From NCBI GenBank assembly GCA_949500635.1, contig CATAWQ010000004.1, positions 1 through 26,194 on the forward strand: a DNA stretch of 26,194 bases, written 5' to 3'. Both the position numbers and the translations under genes were made by a program. The stretch comes from an uncultured Mycoplasmatota bacterium (GTDB lineage Bacteria; Bacillota_I; Bacilli_A; Mycoplasmatales; Mycoplasmoidaceae). The notes below the pieces were generated by a model. That model was not told the origin of the DNA. It made no database searches and was given only the letters and a program-made list of their open reading frames with translations. Of this stretch, positions 1 to 10,068 are shown in pieces; the first letter of the stretch is position 1, and every line of letters starts with the position of its first letter.

Positions 1-86
1 TAATTATTATAAGATTTGTCTTTAATAATTTGTTTTAATTGTTCGATATTCTTAATAAGAATAGTTTCTTTGTTTGAATTGTTCAT
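1..86 (-). CDS. Hypothetical protein, N-terminal fragment cut by the window edge
   Basis: Only the first 28 codons are visible; the gene runs off the left edge. The protein begins MNNSNKETILIKNIEQLKQI and is polar and probably helical. The ATG at 84-86 has a good ribosome binding site (AAGGAG) about 6 bases upstream. It sits behind the repeated hairpin leader at 87-190, so it is probably the first gene of a unit controlled by that leader. The two other genes with the same leader (16981-17226 and 20094-20366) are also small and unrelated in sequence. Too little is visible for a function. Confidence 0.6.
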   Translation of the reverse strand, partial: MNNSNKETILIKNIEQLKQIIKDKSYNN

Positions 87-190
87 AAAATCTCCTTCAT
101 TTAATAATACACTTAAAAAAGAAAACTAAGACACCGCACTATTAATGCGTATCTTGGGTTATGTTATCTTTCTTAAGCAAAATTATTATA
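87..190 (-). promoter_or_regulatory. Repeated promoter and hairpin leader, copy A
   Basis: On the minus strand a TATAAT box (185-190) is followed by a leader starting near 178 with GCTTAAGAAAGATAAC. A hairpin (128-155, arms AAGATACGCA and TGCGGTGTCTT with one bulged G) runs into a T-rich tract (109-126). The U-tract region 111-122 can pair over 12 positions (two G-U) with the 5' element at 167-178. About 55 bases are nearly identical to copy B at 17277-17336. Because virD4 ends at 194, this hairpin may also stop transcription of that operon. Attenuator function is inferred. Confidence 0.6.
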
Positions 191-193
191 AGA

Positions 194-2440
194 TTAATTT
201 ATTTTTCTTGGAACAAATTCTAAATCTTTATTTCTCATTCTTGTAGGTCTTTGAGATGATGTTAAAGTAGAATCATGTAAATTTTGAGCTTTATAGTTCC
301 TAATGTCTGAATAATCTACTTTAATTGAACCTGCAATTGGGGTAATGATTCCATTAACCACTGTTGTCATTAAGATAAAGTGATCGTGTAATTGACGAAT
401 TTCACGAGGGTGAAAAATATATTGTTGAACTTCTCTCACTGAACGTTCTCCGGTTGTTTCACCTTCACTTTGTCTTTCTGTTCATTCAAAAGCAGGATTT
501 GTTCCAATGATGTTTGAGATTTGTTCTGCTCCACGGTCTTCACGCATTCTATGAATGATATAAGTGTTGCAATTACCTAAAAGACGAGCAGCAAAATCTT
601 CACCTACTTGAGTTAAGTTTGAAACAGTTTGTAAAGCATAAACAGTTTGCAAACCGTATGAACGACCTTGTTCTTGTAGCTCTGCGATATCTTGTGTAGC
701 AAAGCTACCAAACTCATCAAAGATACACATTAAATTACTATTAGGATTAATTTCTCTAACGCTCGACATGTTTTGTTTCAAATCAGAAATTAACATTCTT
801 GCTATTTGACTAGATTGAGTTTTAAGAGATGCAGTATCTAAGGAAACTAAAAGGATAGTCGGAGTTGGAGATTGAATGATCTCTTTTAGACTTTCTCCGT
901 TTTCAGCAACAATTTTGTTTCCTACAGGATTTAAATTTCTTAAATTTCTAAAAGTAGTTTTAATTTGTCTTAAAGCTCGAGCTTTGTCGTCATCATTAGC
1001 TACATCTAAATAATCTTGATATATTTCTCTTAATTGTTCATTAGTAATCATTTGAACTTGGTCATCTTCATTTAAAGATTTTAATTTAGCACGTTCAGAT
1101 TTAATTACTTTAAACATTTTATCTATTTGAACTAACAAACTTTCTTGATCTTTACATCAATTGTTAGGCATTTGTTTTAAGTTATTACCATCAATAATGT
1201 TTCAGGCTTGACTTCTAAATTCGTTTAATTTTTCAGAAGTTAAAGTATTGTTATTAATAGCGGTATTTAATTTTTTTTGAAGATTTACATAAAAATTAAA
1301 TTTACTTTCCAAGCGTTCTTTTTTATCTTTTTGTAAAATTTCATTAACATTTAAAATTTCACTCATTTTTTCTAAATCAGCAAATCTAAAAAGATTTTCT
1401 AAACAGATTGAATAATCTGTTTTATCATTCGCACTATGATTTTTTTGTTTAAATAACAATAATTTACAAATTAAGTTAATACAAGCCATTTCGTTATCCT
1501 TGTAATAGATTGCTCCTGGAGTTGTAGCTTCAAGCAAACTATAACGACCAATCTCCATTAACATTGATGTAACTGAATTTGCATCTTTATCTTTAAATGG
1601 GTTATAAATAAATTTATTTTGCTTAGGAATATTAAACTTTGGTGATCAACATTTAAAATTGTAATTATTATTTTCACAAGCAACTTTTAAATCTTCATAT
1701 AATCCATAATCACCTTTCCCATTTACAAAAATAATGTTTTGACGTTTGAATATTCCATATTCAATAAATAATTCTAAAGTGTTTGTTTTACCTCCACCAG
1801 TTACACCAAAAACACAAGTTCCACGATTTAGAATTGTTTCAGGAACAAATATTCCTCTGGAGCGATTTATAATTACTCCTAAATTTTCATCAGAGAATTT
1901 TTCATCTTTAATGTTTGAAAGAATTTTAGAAACGTTATTTTGAGTGGCTTGATAGTTTATGAAAAACAAATATTGTTTTTTAAAATTACTATCCTTACCT
2001 TCAGGTTCTGGTGCTTTTTCTAAAATTTTTACATAATCTTTTGTCTGAAGTTTTTCTTCGAATTTTTTAATTTCTATATTTGTTATAAATATAGTTCAAG
2101 AAGTAAAAATAATAGCAATTGCGTAAATATTAATTAATATTGCAAAAATTAAATATCATCACCATTTTCAGTTGTTTGCTTTAGCTACTAAAATGTAATA
2201 AATCGAAATAATTAAACTTATAAAGATAGTTAATAACAAAAATATTGAAAGAAAAATTGAAAAATAATTTACTTTAATTTTTGTTTTTAATTTTTTATTA
2301 ATTTGAGTTTTATTAAAACCAAAACTTATTCATTTTGATATTAATAACCCTAGAAAAGTTGGAGAAAAAATAATGTAGAAAATATACATTAAGAATTCAT
2401 CAGAAGATGAAGATGAATATGTTGTTTTTTTATTAGTCAT
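194..2440 (-). CDS. virD4/traG: VirD4/TraG-type conjugative coupling ATPase
   Basis: A 748-residue type IV coupling protein. This family docks DNA-protein substrates to the transfer channel and drives them with ATP. Three hydrophobic segments lie near residues 18-36, 63-85 and 95-115, anchoring it in the membrane. Walker A is GVTGGGKT at residues 212-219 and Walker B is LMCIFDEFG near 570-578, followed by a Q-rich motif (LQTVYALQTV) near 598-607. Several UGA codons must be read as Trp. The ATG at 2438-2440 has a GGAG ribosome site and overlaps the end of the preceding gene by 8 bases, so translation is probably coupled. It is the last gene of a four-gene operon whose other members are surface proteins. 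Mycoplasma conjugative elements call this protein TraG or CDS17. Confidence 0.93.
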
Positions 2441-4379
2441 TTATTTTTTTCTCCTTTCTCTTTTTTGGGACTTTATCTGTGCCATCTAAATTAACTTTTT
2501 GCGTTTTAATTTCTGTAAGTTCTTTATCTGAAACTTTAAAGTTCTCTTTAAAAATTTTATCTGCAGAAGTTAGTTTTGTTTTCTTCTTTTTATCATAAAG
2601 TCAGAAGAAACCGCCAAAAGTTATTAATACTAATCCTGTAATTATTAGGATTAAAATTAACAAAACAAAGTTGTTAGATGGTGTTATGTTTCTTGTAGTT
2701 AATCAAATATCAAATCAACCAGTTTTAGCAAAATAAGCATCATTGTAAGTGCTTGTAGCAACTATTCTAAAACTCTTCTTGATATTTTTAATTTGATCGT
2801 TTTGTTCGATTTTAATAAAACCTTCATTATCGATAGAGATTCATTCAGGCAATTCATCTGAACCGTCACATTCCAAAGAAAAATGAACATCTTGAGGAAT
2901 TTCTTGAGTTGGATCTTCTGAAATGACGGTTGCTTGGATTGGTGTTGTGTTAATGTATCCATCTCTTGGATCAACTTTTAAAGTTGAAGGGAGAGGATTA
3001 TCGATTTCTATTGACTTAATCTTTGGAGTAGGAGTTCCTGTAACAATAACATTAATAGTAGCTTTATTTGATGTGCTAACACCTGATTTTAAATCTGTTA
3101 CTACAACGTCAAAATCTTGACCTTGAGGAAAGACTTCATAAGTGTTATCTTTTATTGATAAATAACCCCCACGATCAACGTAGATGAAATTTGGAGCTAG
3201 TTTTAATGTGTCATGATAATAAATATCGTATTTATAATCTACCGTTGCTCCAATAGGGGTGGTTTGAACCATTATAGGATTTTCAATTTTTTTACCATAT
3301 CCAGAAGTTGTGGTGATAGATGTAGAATAACCATCAACTATCGCTAAATCAGTAGCTTTAATTTCTGGAATCTTTCAGTTTGACGAAATAAGGATTAGTT
3401 TATTAATAATGATATCATCAAATTCTTTTAAATAATCATCTGTATAAAAATCTGGTTTATTGTAACGAAGTTTAGCTCATAATTCTCCACCATCTTGATC
3501 TACTATAGGATTTGTAGCACCATTAAATGAGTATCAAAAATTAGTAAAAGGATTTTGAGGTATTCTTAAGTTTAAGTTTTGAGCACAAATTAAACATTGT
3601 TGAACATTTTCAACTGTGTTTTCAATTTCAAGAATATAGTGTGTTTCTCCTGTTTCGGTTTTAGAAATTATGGTTTTAGGAGTTTCGTTAGTTGTAAAAT
3701 CAGTGATTGTATAAAGAGCAGATCCTGTTTTTTGATATTTATCATCTGCTTGGTATAAAGACATTGTCTTCATCTCTTTCTGTTCAGGTCATGTAAATCA
3801 AAAGTCTCCTTTTGTAAAAAAGACACGATGAACTGTGTCATCTCCGATGGCTTGAAGAGATGGAACTTTAGATAGCCATGTAGTTTCTTCTACACCATCA
3901 TTTGAAAAAATCTGAATTTCATTATTAAACAATGTAACAACATGCATTTCACCTGAAATAGTAGTAGTAATTGCTCCATTAACTGTTCCAAGATCAACAG
4001 TTGTTATTCAATTTTTGTCTTCAATTTCTTGCAAATATTGGTTTGCTGCTATTTCTATTGGTTGGTAATCAGCAAAAGTAACTGTTTTTAAAATTGTGCC
4101 ACTTTCTTGACCATAAATATTTAGTTCAAAAGAACCATCAGCATAAATTTTAAAACCATTTGATGGGTTTTCAGGATCACCATTAATAAAAACGTTAGTA
4201 GCACTAACTGCAGTAACTTCTATAGTTACTGAATTAATAAATTGTAAAATATCATAGGTTTGTTTTGAAGTTAAATTATTTTGTTTTAATAAAACATTAT
4301 TTTGGTTAAAAACAATTGTTGGTGAAATAATTGGGCAACAACAAATTAAAGAACCAATTAATTTTGTTATCCTTTTCAT
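2433..4379 (-). CDS. Large surface protein with C-terminal membrane anchor
   Basis: A 648-residue protein. It has a short hydrophobic N-terminus with three adjacent cysteines (MKRITKLIGSLICCCP), a long extracellular-looking body and a single membrane segment near residues 566-592 followed by a Lys-rich cytosolic tail. The body contains beta-rich stretches ending in motifs such as WISIDNEGFIKIE, resembling bacterial Ig-like or cadherin-like surface domains; I cannot name a family with certainty. The ATG at 4377-4379 overlaps the upstream stop as TAATG. An earlier in-frame TTG at 4394 is less likely. It lies in the operon ending with virD4, so it may help mating-pair contact or form part of the surface end of the transfer apparatus; that is inference from position. 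Confidence 0.85.
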
Positions 4380-6550
4380 TATCAAAGCCCCCAAGTTGAG
4401 TTGTCTTCAATTCCTAAATCTCTAGTTATTCCTCTATGTGTTCCGCTTCCAGTATAATGTCCTCATCTGATTAACATACTGTGAACTAAATTATTTTTAC
4501 CGTCATAAATTTGAATAGATGTTCCTATTTTTTCTCCAAATCCTTGAGACTGAACAAATCCTTCTCCTAAATTTTGCTTTTCTTGTTCTACAAGATTAGA
4601 ATGATAAAATTTATCACCATTAATTGTCTTAGTAGATCATTCTGTCCATAAATATTGTTGAGAATATTTATAGTAAGAAGTTTTGTTAAATCCCCAAGAA
4701 GATGAAGCTATTAAAAACCAAATATGCGCATAATATGGATCAGATCATCTTTTTTCATAACCAACAACAACATTTTTTGATACCACATATTGAGGGATCA
4801 TATTAATGTTATCTTGAATTCCAGATGGTAATGTAATACCAGAAGAAGATTCTATTGTTAAATTTGTTAGTTTAGATTGTTGGCTGTATAAAGGTGAAAA
4901 TTGAATTATCGATAATAAATCATCAGTGTTATATGTGTAATCAATAGAAAATGAACCATCTTGTCTTTCATCGGTTCCAATTTTTCTTGTGCTTGAATAA
5001 TGACCTTTCCAGTCTCATCCTGCTTGAAAACCATCACAAAAACCATCTATTGTAAGTTGTTTTTGTATTTCAGGGATAGCAGACACTTGGAAAGTATCTG
5101 GTAAAGAATTAGCAAAATCTTGATTTGCACAAATTAATTTTGTATTTGTTCCAGTTGCTAAAGAATGTGGTGATAATTTAACATTGCTATTGATAGTAAT
5201 TTTAGATAAATTTTTACATTGTGCAAAACAGTCATCACCTATTGATTCAAGAGTTGATGGTAATGTAATTTCTTTAAGTGCCTCAATGTTTTCAAAAACA
5301 TTTGATGATAAACTTTTTACTGGTATTCCACTTATTTCTTGGGGAATTTCTCAAATACCCGATTTTCTTACAATATCTGTAACAGCTTTGGGTTGTAAAG
5401 ATAATATCGTTCCAGTTGAAGGATCAAAATTAAATAAATCTGCTCCTCTCTTATCCATTACAACAACAGTAAATTCAACATCTTTGTAAATTGAATAATC
5501 CTTGGCACTCATTGCTCTAACTTTAAATTTTGCAGTTAGATCAGACGAAACATTAATTGCATTAATTCTTAAATAACCATATTCGTCGATTGATGCCATT
5601 CTTGTTTTGTCATCAATAATAGAATAAATAATACTTGGTTGATTAATTTTAATATCATTTTTATCGTAAGCACTTGCAACAAAAGGCATTGTAGATAAAT
5701 ATTGGCCATGATAATTTAAGACAGCTTGATTAAATGAATATGTAAAATCAATTTTAGCTGTTTGTTCATCATTAGGAATAGCTTCTGCTTTTATTTCATC
5801 ACTTAATACGAAATATGTTTCATCTTCTTGTGCAATAGCTTTAATTTTAAAAGTATATGAAGTTAAATCAGAATATTGACCTGTTGAATATAAATAACCA
5901 TCTTTATCAATAGCAAACACTTTTGAAGTTTCTGGATTATCAGAAACTATTTCATAATCATATCCGCCTATTGATCATTGGCCTGTTTTCTTTTGAATTT
6001 TAGCTGTTCAAGGGATAGAAGCATAGTTGATTTCACCTTTATTGAAACTAAAAAATGTAGAGCCTTTGTTGTTTCAATCAACATCTAACACATTGCTTGG
6101 CACATAATTCACATTTAATTTAAAGTTAATTTGTTCTTCAGAATAAAAGTCTTCACCAGAAGAATTTTTTGCATGAGCATGAATAACAAAATCAACATCG
6201 TTTAGTTCGGATGAGATGTTTTTGTCAATAACTAAATGGAATTCGTTATCAACATAAATTTTATTAGTTGTGTCAATTAATTTAGAATTTTCTATTTCAA
6301 ATTTTATGTTTTTATTCGCATTAGCTGGTTGAGTCACAACTTTAATAGGTTCAGGAGAAATTCATTTTTGGTTTGTATTTACTGTAACTTCATTAAAATT
6401 CGCTGAAATATCAATTTTGTTTGGATATATTACTTTATCAGACTTACTTGGAATAATCGAATAAATCCCAACAGTAGCACCACATGCTAAACATAAACTA
6501 CCTAATATTGGCAAACCTAATTTTATCGCTCATTTAAGATTTTTACTCAT
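4379..6550 (-). CDS. Surface protein with BspA-type leucine-rich repeats
   Basis: A 723-residue protein with an N-terminal membrane segment (about residues 10-30, rich in G, L and A, two Cys) and a large outside domain. Around residues 400-460 it has BspA/TpLRR-type repeats: ALKEITLPSTLESIGDDCF followed by AQCKNLSKITI. Upstream are repeated beta-rich segments with phrases such as IDKDGYLYSTG and IDEYGYLRIN, similar in style to IDNEGFIKIE in the next gene, so the two probably share an Ig-like module. BspA repeats are used by several host-associated microbes for adhesion. The ATG at 6548-6550 follows an AGAGGAAAA ribosome site. The gene is tightly packed between its neighbours (3-base gap upstream, TAATG overlap downstream). 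A role in cell contact during transfer is inferred. Confidence 0.85.
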
Positions 6551-6553
6551 ATT

Positions 6554-7255
6554 TTATAGTTTTCCTCTATCTTCATCAAAATAAAATGCATCAGCTGGAT
6601 ATTCTTTTCATCCGTCAGTATTTTTATATTTTTCTAATAAATTATTATCAAAAAAGACAAACATTCCTGCATTATCTTCCTCGTTTTTATTAAAAAGAGT
6701 TCCTGTTAAGAAAGTATCATTAAAAAGAACAGGATCACCTTCTTGTTCATTATAAAAAAACATAAAGTTTTTATCATTTTCAAAAACATTATCACTTATT
6801 ACTGGTTTTAAACCATTTAAGCCGAAATTAGGAAAATAAAAGCTTGATAAGTTTTCCAGATTTGCAAACGCTTGTTTGCCTATACCTGTTTTAGTTACAG
6901 CGTGGATTGAACTTTTTGAATATATCATTCAAGTAACTGTATCGATGTTTTTACTAAAAGACTCTGGAACGTTATCAGAGCTAAATGCATTATCATTAAT
7001 TCAAACTACATCTCTTGGAATTGAAAGGGTGTCATATCTACTAAAATCAATATTTTTGTATTCAGGTTTAAGACCTTCACAAATTTTACATTCTTCATTG
7101 CCTTCAATTGGTTTTGTTGCAATATATTCTTCTGGAACAACTATTGGAGTAACTGATCCACTACCAGCATATGAACACATTGAAGTGATTGCAGCCATAA
7201 AGAAAACAAACACTAAAAATAAAGTGATTGGTCAAAATCTTCTAGCTAATCGCAA
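6554..7255 (-). CDS. Membrane-anchored protein with BspA-like repeats, first gene of the virD4 operon
   Basis: A protein of about 233 residues with an N-terminal hydrophobic anchor (PITLFLVFVFFMAAI) and a C-terminal part with BspA-like repeat pieces (GIGKQAFANLENLSSFYFPN and VFENDKNF), so it is related in design to the next gene. The start is uncertain. An ATG at 7266-7268 has a natural-looking first few codons but runs into a stop. The open frame instead begins at TTG (7253-7255), just after AAGGGG. Removing one G from the GGGG run at 7260-7263 would join the ATG in frame (MKGLLRLARRF), so this may be a slippage site or a sequence error. I chose the TTG. Promoter TATAAT lies at 7285-7290. 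Confidence 0.7.
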
Positions 7256-7284
7256 TAAACCCTTCATATTTTTTTATACTTATA

Positions 7285-7290
7285 TTATAA
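7285..7290 (-). promoter_or_regulatory. Promoter -10 box of the surface-protein/virD4 operon
   Basis: A perfect TATAAT on the minus strand, 30 bases upstream of the TTG start at 7255, in an AT-rich intergenic region. No clear -35 box is seen. It would drive the four genes from 7255 down to 194. Confidence 0.5.
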
Positions 7291-7360
7291 TATAAAAATT
7301 ATTATTTTACTCTTTAAAAAGTAAAAAACATTTAATAAGTTTGGTATTTTGCTGCTTTGT

Positions 7361-7391
7361 TTGTGTGCTTTTTTTTTTTTTTTTGTATAAT
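7361..7391 (+). promoter_or_regulatory. Promoter with a 16-T run in the spacer
   Basis: A TTGTGT (7361-7366) and a perfect TATAAT (7386-7391) flank a spacer of 19 bases, 16 of which are consecutive T (7369-7384). The start codon follows at 7410, so the leader is very short and has no ribosome site. Homopolymer runs in this position are known to switch promoters on and off by slippage in mycoplasmas, for example the poly-A tract of M. hyorhinis vlp genes. Phase variation here is an inference. Confidence 0.55.
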
Positions 7392-7409
7392 AAAAATCAA
7401 CTCTTTCGC

Positions 7410-7640
7410 ATGCGTAGATTTAGATTAGAAAATCAAACCTTTGGAAAATACCACGTTGTTAAATATCATGAATGAAGTAGTAACGAAGTTGCTAAACCTG
7501 GATGTTATTATGATTGTGTTGATATGGTAACAGGAAGAAAGAAAATTGTTAGATATGATATCCTTTTGAAAATTGATCAAAGGTTCAGAAAACAACTAGA
7601 AGCAATTACTAGATACAAAAAGAAAAATAATTTAGCTTAA
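7410..7640 (+). CDS. Small basic protein, possible AP2-like DNA-binding domain
   Basis: A 76-residue basic protein (MRRFRLENQTFGKYHVVKYH...). The layout, a Gly-aromatic start (FGKYHVVKY), a central hydrophobic strand (CYYDCVDMVTG) and a following RYDILLKI segment, matches that of the protein at 16006-16257 (FSGWKVVAC, YWIVQSPDKK, LRSDKLKEF). It also resembles small AP2-like or homing-nuclease-associated DNA-binding modules, so I suggest a DNA-binding role with modest confidence. It contains one UGA Trp codon. It stands alone between its slippage-prone promoter and the small RNA at 7672. Confidence 0.65.
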
Positions 7641-7671
7641 TCAGCAAAATATGATATAAATATATTATCGA

Positions 7672-7753
7672 ATTGATTAGTCGAAGTCCTCCTTCGGCGA
7701 CGAGCACTAATAATTGCTTGGGAAGAAGACAAGTTAATAGCTTGTCTTTTTTT
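7672..7753 (+). ncRNA. Small structured RNA 1
   Basis: After a TATATT box (7661-7666) the plus strand can fold into a stem ATTAGT/ACTAAT (7676-7681 with 7706-7711) enclosing CGAAG/CTTCG (7682-7686 with 7692-7696), then a terminator AAGACAAG/CTTGTCTT (7726-7733 with 7741-7748) with a run of T. No reading frame fits. It could be an independent small RNA or the structured 3' end of the 7410-7640 transcript. No known family recognised. Confidence 0.45.
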
Positions 7754-7794
7754 GTTATTTATATTACTCTAAAAAAAGTTTAGTATAATTTTTT

Positions 7795-7908
7795 AGCCAA
7801 GGTTTGAATTGGCTTTGGCTTAGCCGTCCTTAAGCAAGATGGTGAAAACGACTTTGATCTTGAGGTCGTTATCTTTCGGCTACACCATAAAAGGTGTAGT
7901 TTTTTTTA
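7795..7908 (+). ncRNA. Small structured RNA 2, candidate partner of the repeated leaders
   Basis: TATAAT at 7784-7789 is followed by about 110 nt that fold very well. A 5' hairpin AGCCAA/UUGGCU comes first. Next is a long compound stem: UAGCCG/CGGCUA outside, AAGAU/AUCUU in the middle and AACGAC/GUCGUU inside. A terminator CUACACC/GGUGUAG with eight or more U closes the RNA. The internal loop of the long stem carries UCCUUAAGC, and positions 7829-7840 (CUUAAGCAAGAU) are exactly complementary to the 5' region of leader B (17318-17329) and over nine bases to leader A. This suggests a trans-acting RNA; it is unproven. Confidence 0.6.
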
Positions 7909-7990
7909 TTACAACAGTTTTATAAAATAAAATAACACCATCAAGACGTTACTTCTATTTTTGATATTGATTAAAAAAATTAATTGATTT

Positions 7991-8227
7991 TTATTTTTTA
8001 TCCTTAACATCCTTTGACACTAAAATTGCTTTAGATCAATTTTTTTCATTAATTTTGATGTATTGACTTTTGCCATCTTTAGATGTTTTTACTTGACTAG
8101 ATTTAACCATTACTGGAATCATAGCTTTTGCTCATTGTCCATCTTTTGATGTTATAAATTTCTTAGAAATTACTGTGTATCAGTATTCTCCAGTTTTTTC
8201 ATTTTTTTCACGTTTTACGATTGCCAT
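7991..8227 (-). CDS. Small basic hypothetical protein
   Basis: A 78-residue Lys-rich protein (MAIVKREKNEKTGEYWYTVI...) with a probable beta-strand layout (WYTVISKKFIT, AKAMIPVMVKS, SQYIKINEK, SKAILVSKD). The ATG at 8225-8227 has a clear AGGAG ribosome site. Three UGA codons are read as Trp. It is about 100 bases downstream of the helical gene at 8331-9233 and may be the last gene of the partition operon. It could be a small nucleic-acid-binding protein given its charge; no family is recognised. The stretch 7909-7990 contains no feature I can identify. Confidence 0.7.
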
Positions 8228-8330
8228 AATATTTTTCTCCTATTTATTAATAATTATAAGTTAGTACTTGATATATTTTTCTTTATTAGTTGTGTTTTTA
8301 AATGAACCAACAATTTTATAAAACATAAAA

Positions 8331-9233
8331 TTATTTTTCCCTATACTTTTCTATAGCTTCATCTAATTGAGATTTATAATTGTTTTTTGAATAATTTGTT
8401 GCAATAATAGCTAATAAAATAGTTTCAAATACAGCATCATACAATTTTTCTAATTCATTTTCAGGAATTTTTTTAAAATCAATTTTTACTGTATCTCCTT
8501 CATAATGATGAACACCAAAATTATTTGTAATTTTTGTTATATCTTTAATAATAGAATTAAATGCACCTATATCTTTTTTACAAAATTCAACATATTTATT
8601 TAAGTTTGCTAAAATTCTATTCTTTTCATTCAAATTCCCTTGATTTTTTACACTCAAATACTTAAATATATCATTTTGATAATTTTGGTAATCCCTGCAT
8701 CCTGATTTAGCTATATTAATACTTGCAAGATCAGCTGCTAATTTTTTTCTAACTAATTGGTAAAATATGTGTCCGTTATTATATATACATTTAAATTCAC
8801 AATCTAATTTGTCAGCTATTCTATTTAAATTATTAAATATAGCAATTAATGTATCTCTAACAGCGTTATATTCTATATCAGAATTGTCGTAATTACATCC
8901 AATTTGTTTATTATTTTGTTTGTTAAATTCAAAAATAATCTCAAGAAATGTATATATAACTTCAAAATAATCTGAATAATTTTTCTCACCATAATAATTA
9001 CGAGAATTTCATCTGGCAGAAAAATGATCATATAAAAATTTATTTATAGACGAGTATCCATCTCTTATGTAAGAATCTATTTTTAAAAAATGTTTATTTA
9101 CAATTGAAATAATATCTATTATTCTTGGAGTAAATTCTTCCGTACAAACTTGCTTTTGTAAAAGAATATTAACATTTTCATATTCTTTTTCTAAATTTAT
9201 TTCTTGACTTATTATTTTTTTAAAAAATTCCAT
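8331..9233 (-). CDS. Hypothetical helical protein downstream of parA
   Basis: A 300-residue, probably all-helical soluble protein (MEFFKKIISQEINLEKEYEN...) ending SQLDEAIEKYREK. No membrane segment, no recognised motif. I chose the ATG at 9231-9233, which directly follows the parA stop (9235-9237). An upstream in-frame ATG at 9258-9260 would overlap parA by 26 bases and add nine residues. Neither start has a strong ribosome site, so translational coupling to parA is likely. Its constant position behind parA suggests a plasmid-maintenance role, but nothing in the sequence shows one. Confidence 0.75.
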
Positions 9234-9234
9234 A

Positions 9235-10053
9235 CTAAATCTTGCTTTGAATGAATTCATTCAAAAGTTTTTGTTGTTTTTTTGGTTTGTTAAATGCACC
9301 TACTTTCTCATGAACAGCAACAATTGGTTTGTTATAACCTGCTAAAGCATTAGCATATTGTTCTGAATTGCTGATTGGTTCAGCAATATAAACTTGTTTA
9401 AGTTTATTAACTTTAGATTTTAAAAGTTTTAAGTATTGAATTTGTCTTGATTCAATGATTTCTCCTGTAACTTTGTTTTTACGATCAGGTGTTCAACGAT
9501 TTGGAACAATCACTACTTTTAATTTTTTATTTAAAAGTTGGAATTGAGGAATTGCTTCAATTAATTCATCTAAAGATTCATTACATTTTGGTTCAGCAAT
9601 GTATGGAATAATTGCTAAATCTGCAATTTGTCAAACCGCTTGAACAGCATCGTCAATATCTGGCGATGTATCAACTATGATAAAATCATAAAGATTAGTT
9701 TTCTTTATTTCATCAATCAATCTCATTACTTTAATTCCATATTGTTTTTGAGTGGCAGCGAAATCTCTAAGATTGCTGTTTGCAGGTAAAATATCTAAAT
9801 TGTTGTTATTTACTACATCTTTAACGTTGTAGATTGCTTTTTTTCATTCTAATTCACCTTTTAATACGTTAGCGATGTGATTTACCTTGAAAACATTTGG
9901 ATCTATTCCAAAGCTTGCTAATACATGTCCTTGTGAATCTAAATCAATAACTAAGGTTTTTCCTTTTAAACTTAAAAGATATGCTTGGTTGGTAGTTAAT
10001 TCAGTTTTACCTGTTCCACCTTTTTCAATATTTGTAATGATTACTTTTGTCAT
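9235..10053 (-). CDS. parA: ParA/Soj partition ATPase
   Basis: A 272-residue ParA-family ATPase. It has the deviant Walker A KGGTGKTELTTNQA (residues about 11-24) with the signature lysine, Walker A' LVIDLDSQGHV and Walker B DFIIVDTSPDI. These proteins bind DNA non-specifically in the ATP form and move plasmid copies through a centromere-binding partner. There is no N-terminal helix-turn-helix, so it is the short Soj type. Ribosome site AGGAG lies just before the ATG at 10051-10053. The small protein at 10732-11064 in the same operon is the best candidate partner, and the C-poor tract at 11083-11690 may hold the centromere site. Similar genes occur on Spiroplasma plasmids. Confidence 0.95.
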
Positions 10054-10068
10054 TTTCTACTCCTTATT

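Noticed and set aside
2762..2974. Short minus-strand frame inside the large surface protein gene
   Set aside because: It is a shadow in another frame of the clearly better gene 2433-4379.
7795..7908. tRNA or tRNA-like gene
   Set aside because: There is no cloverleaf, T-loop consensus or CCA end; the fold is one long compound stem plus a terminator.
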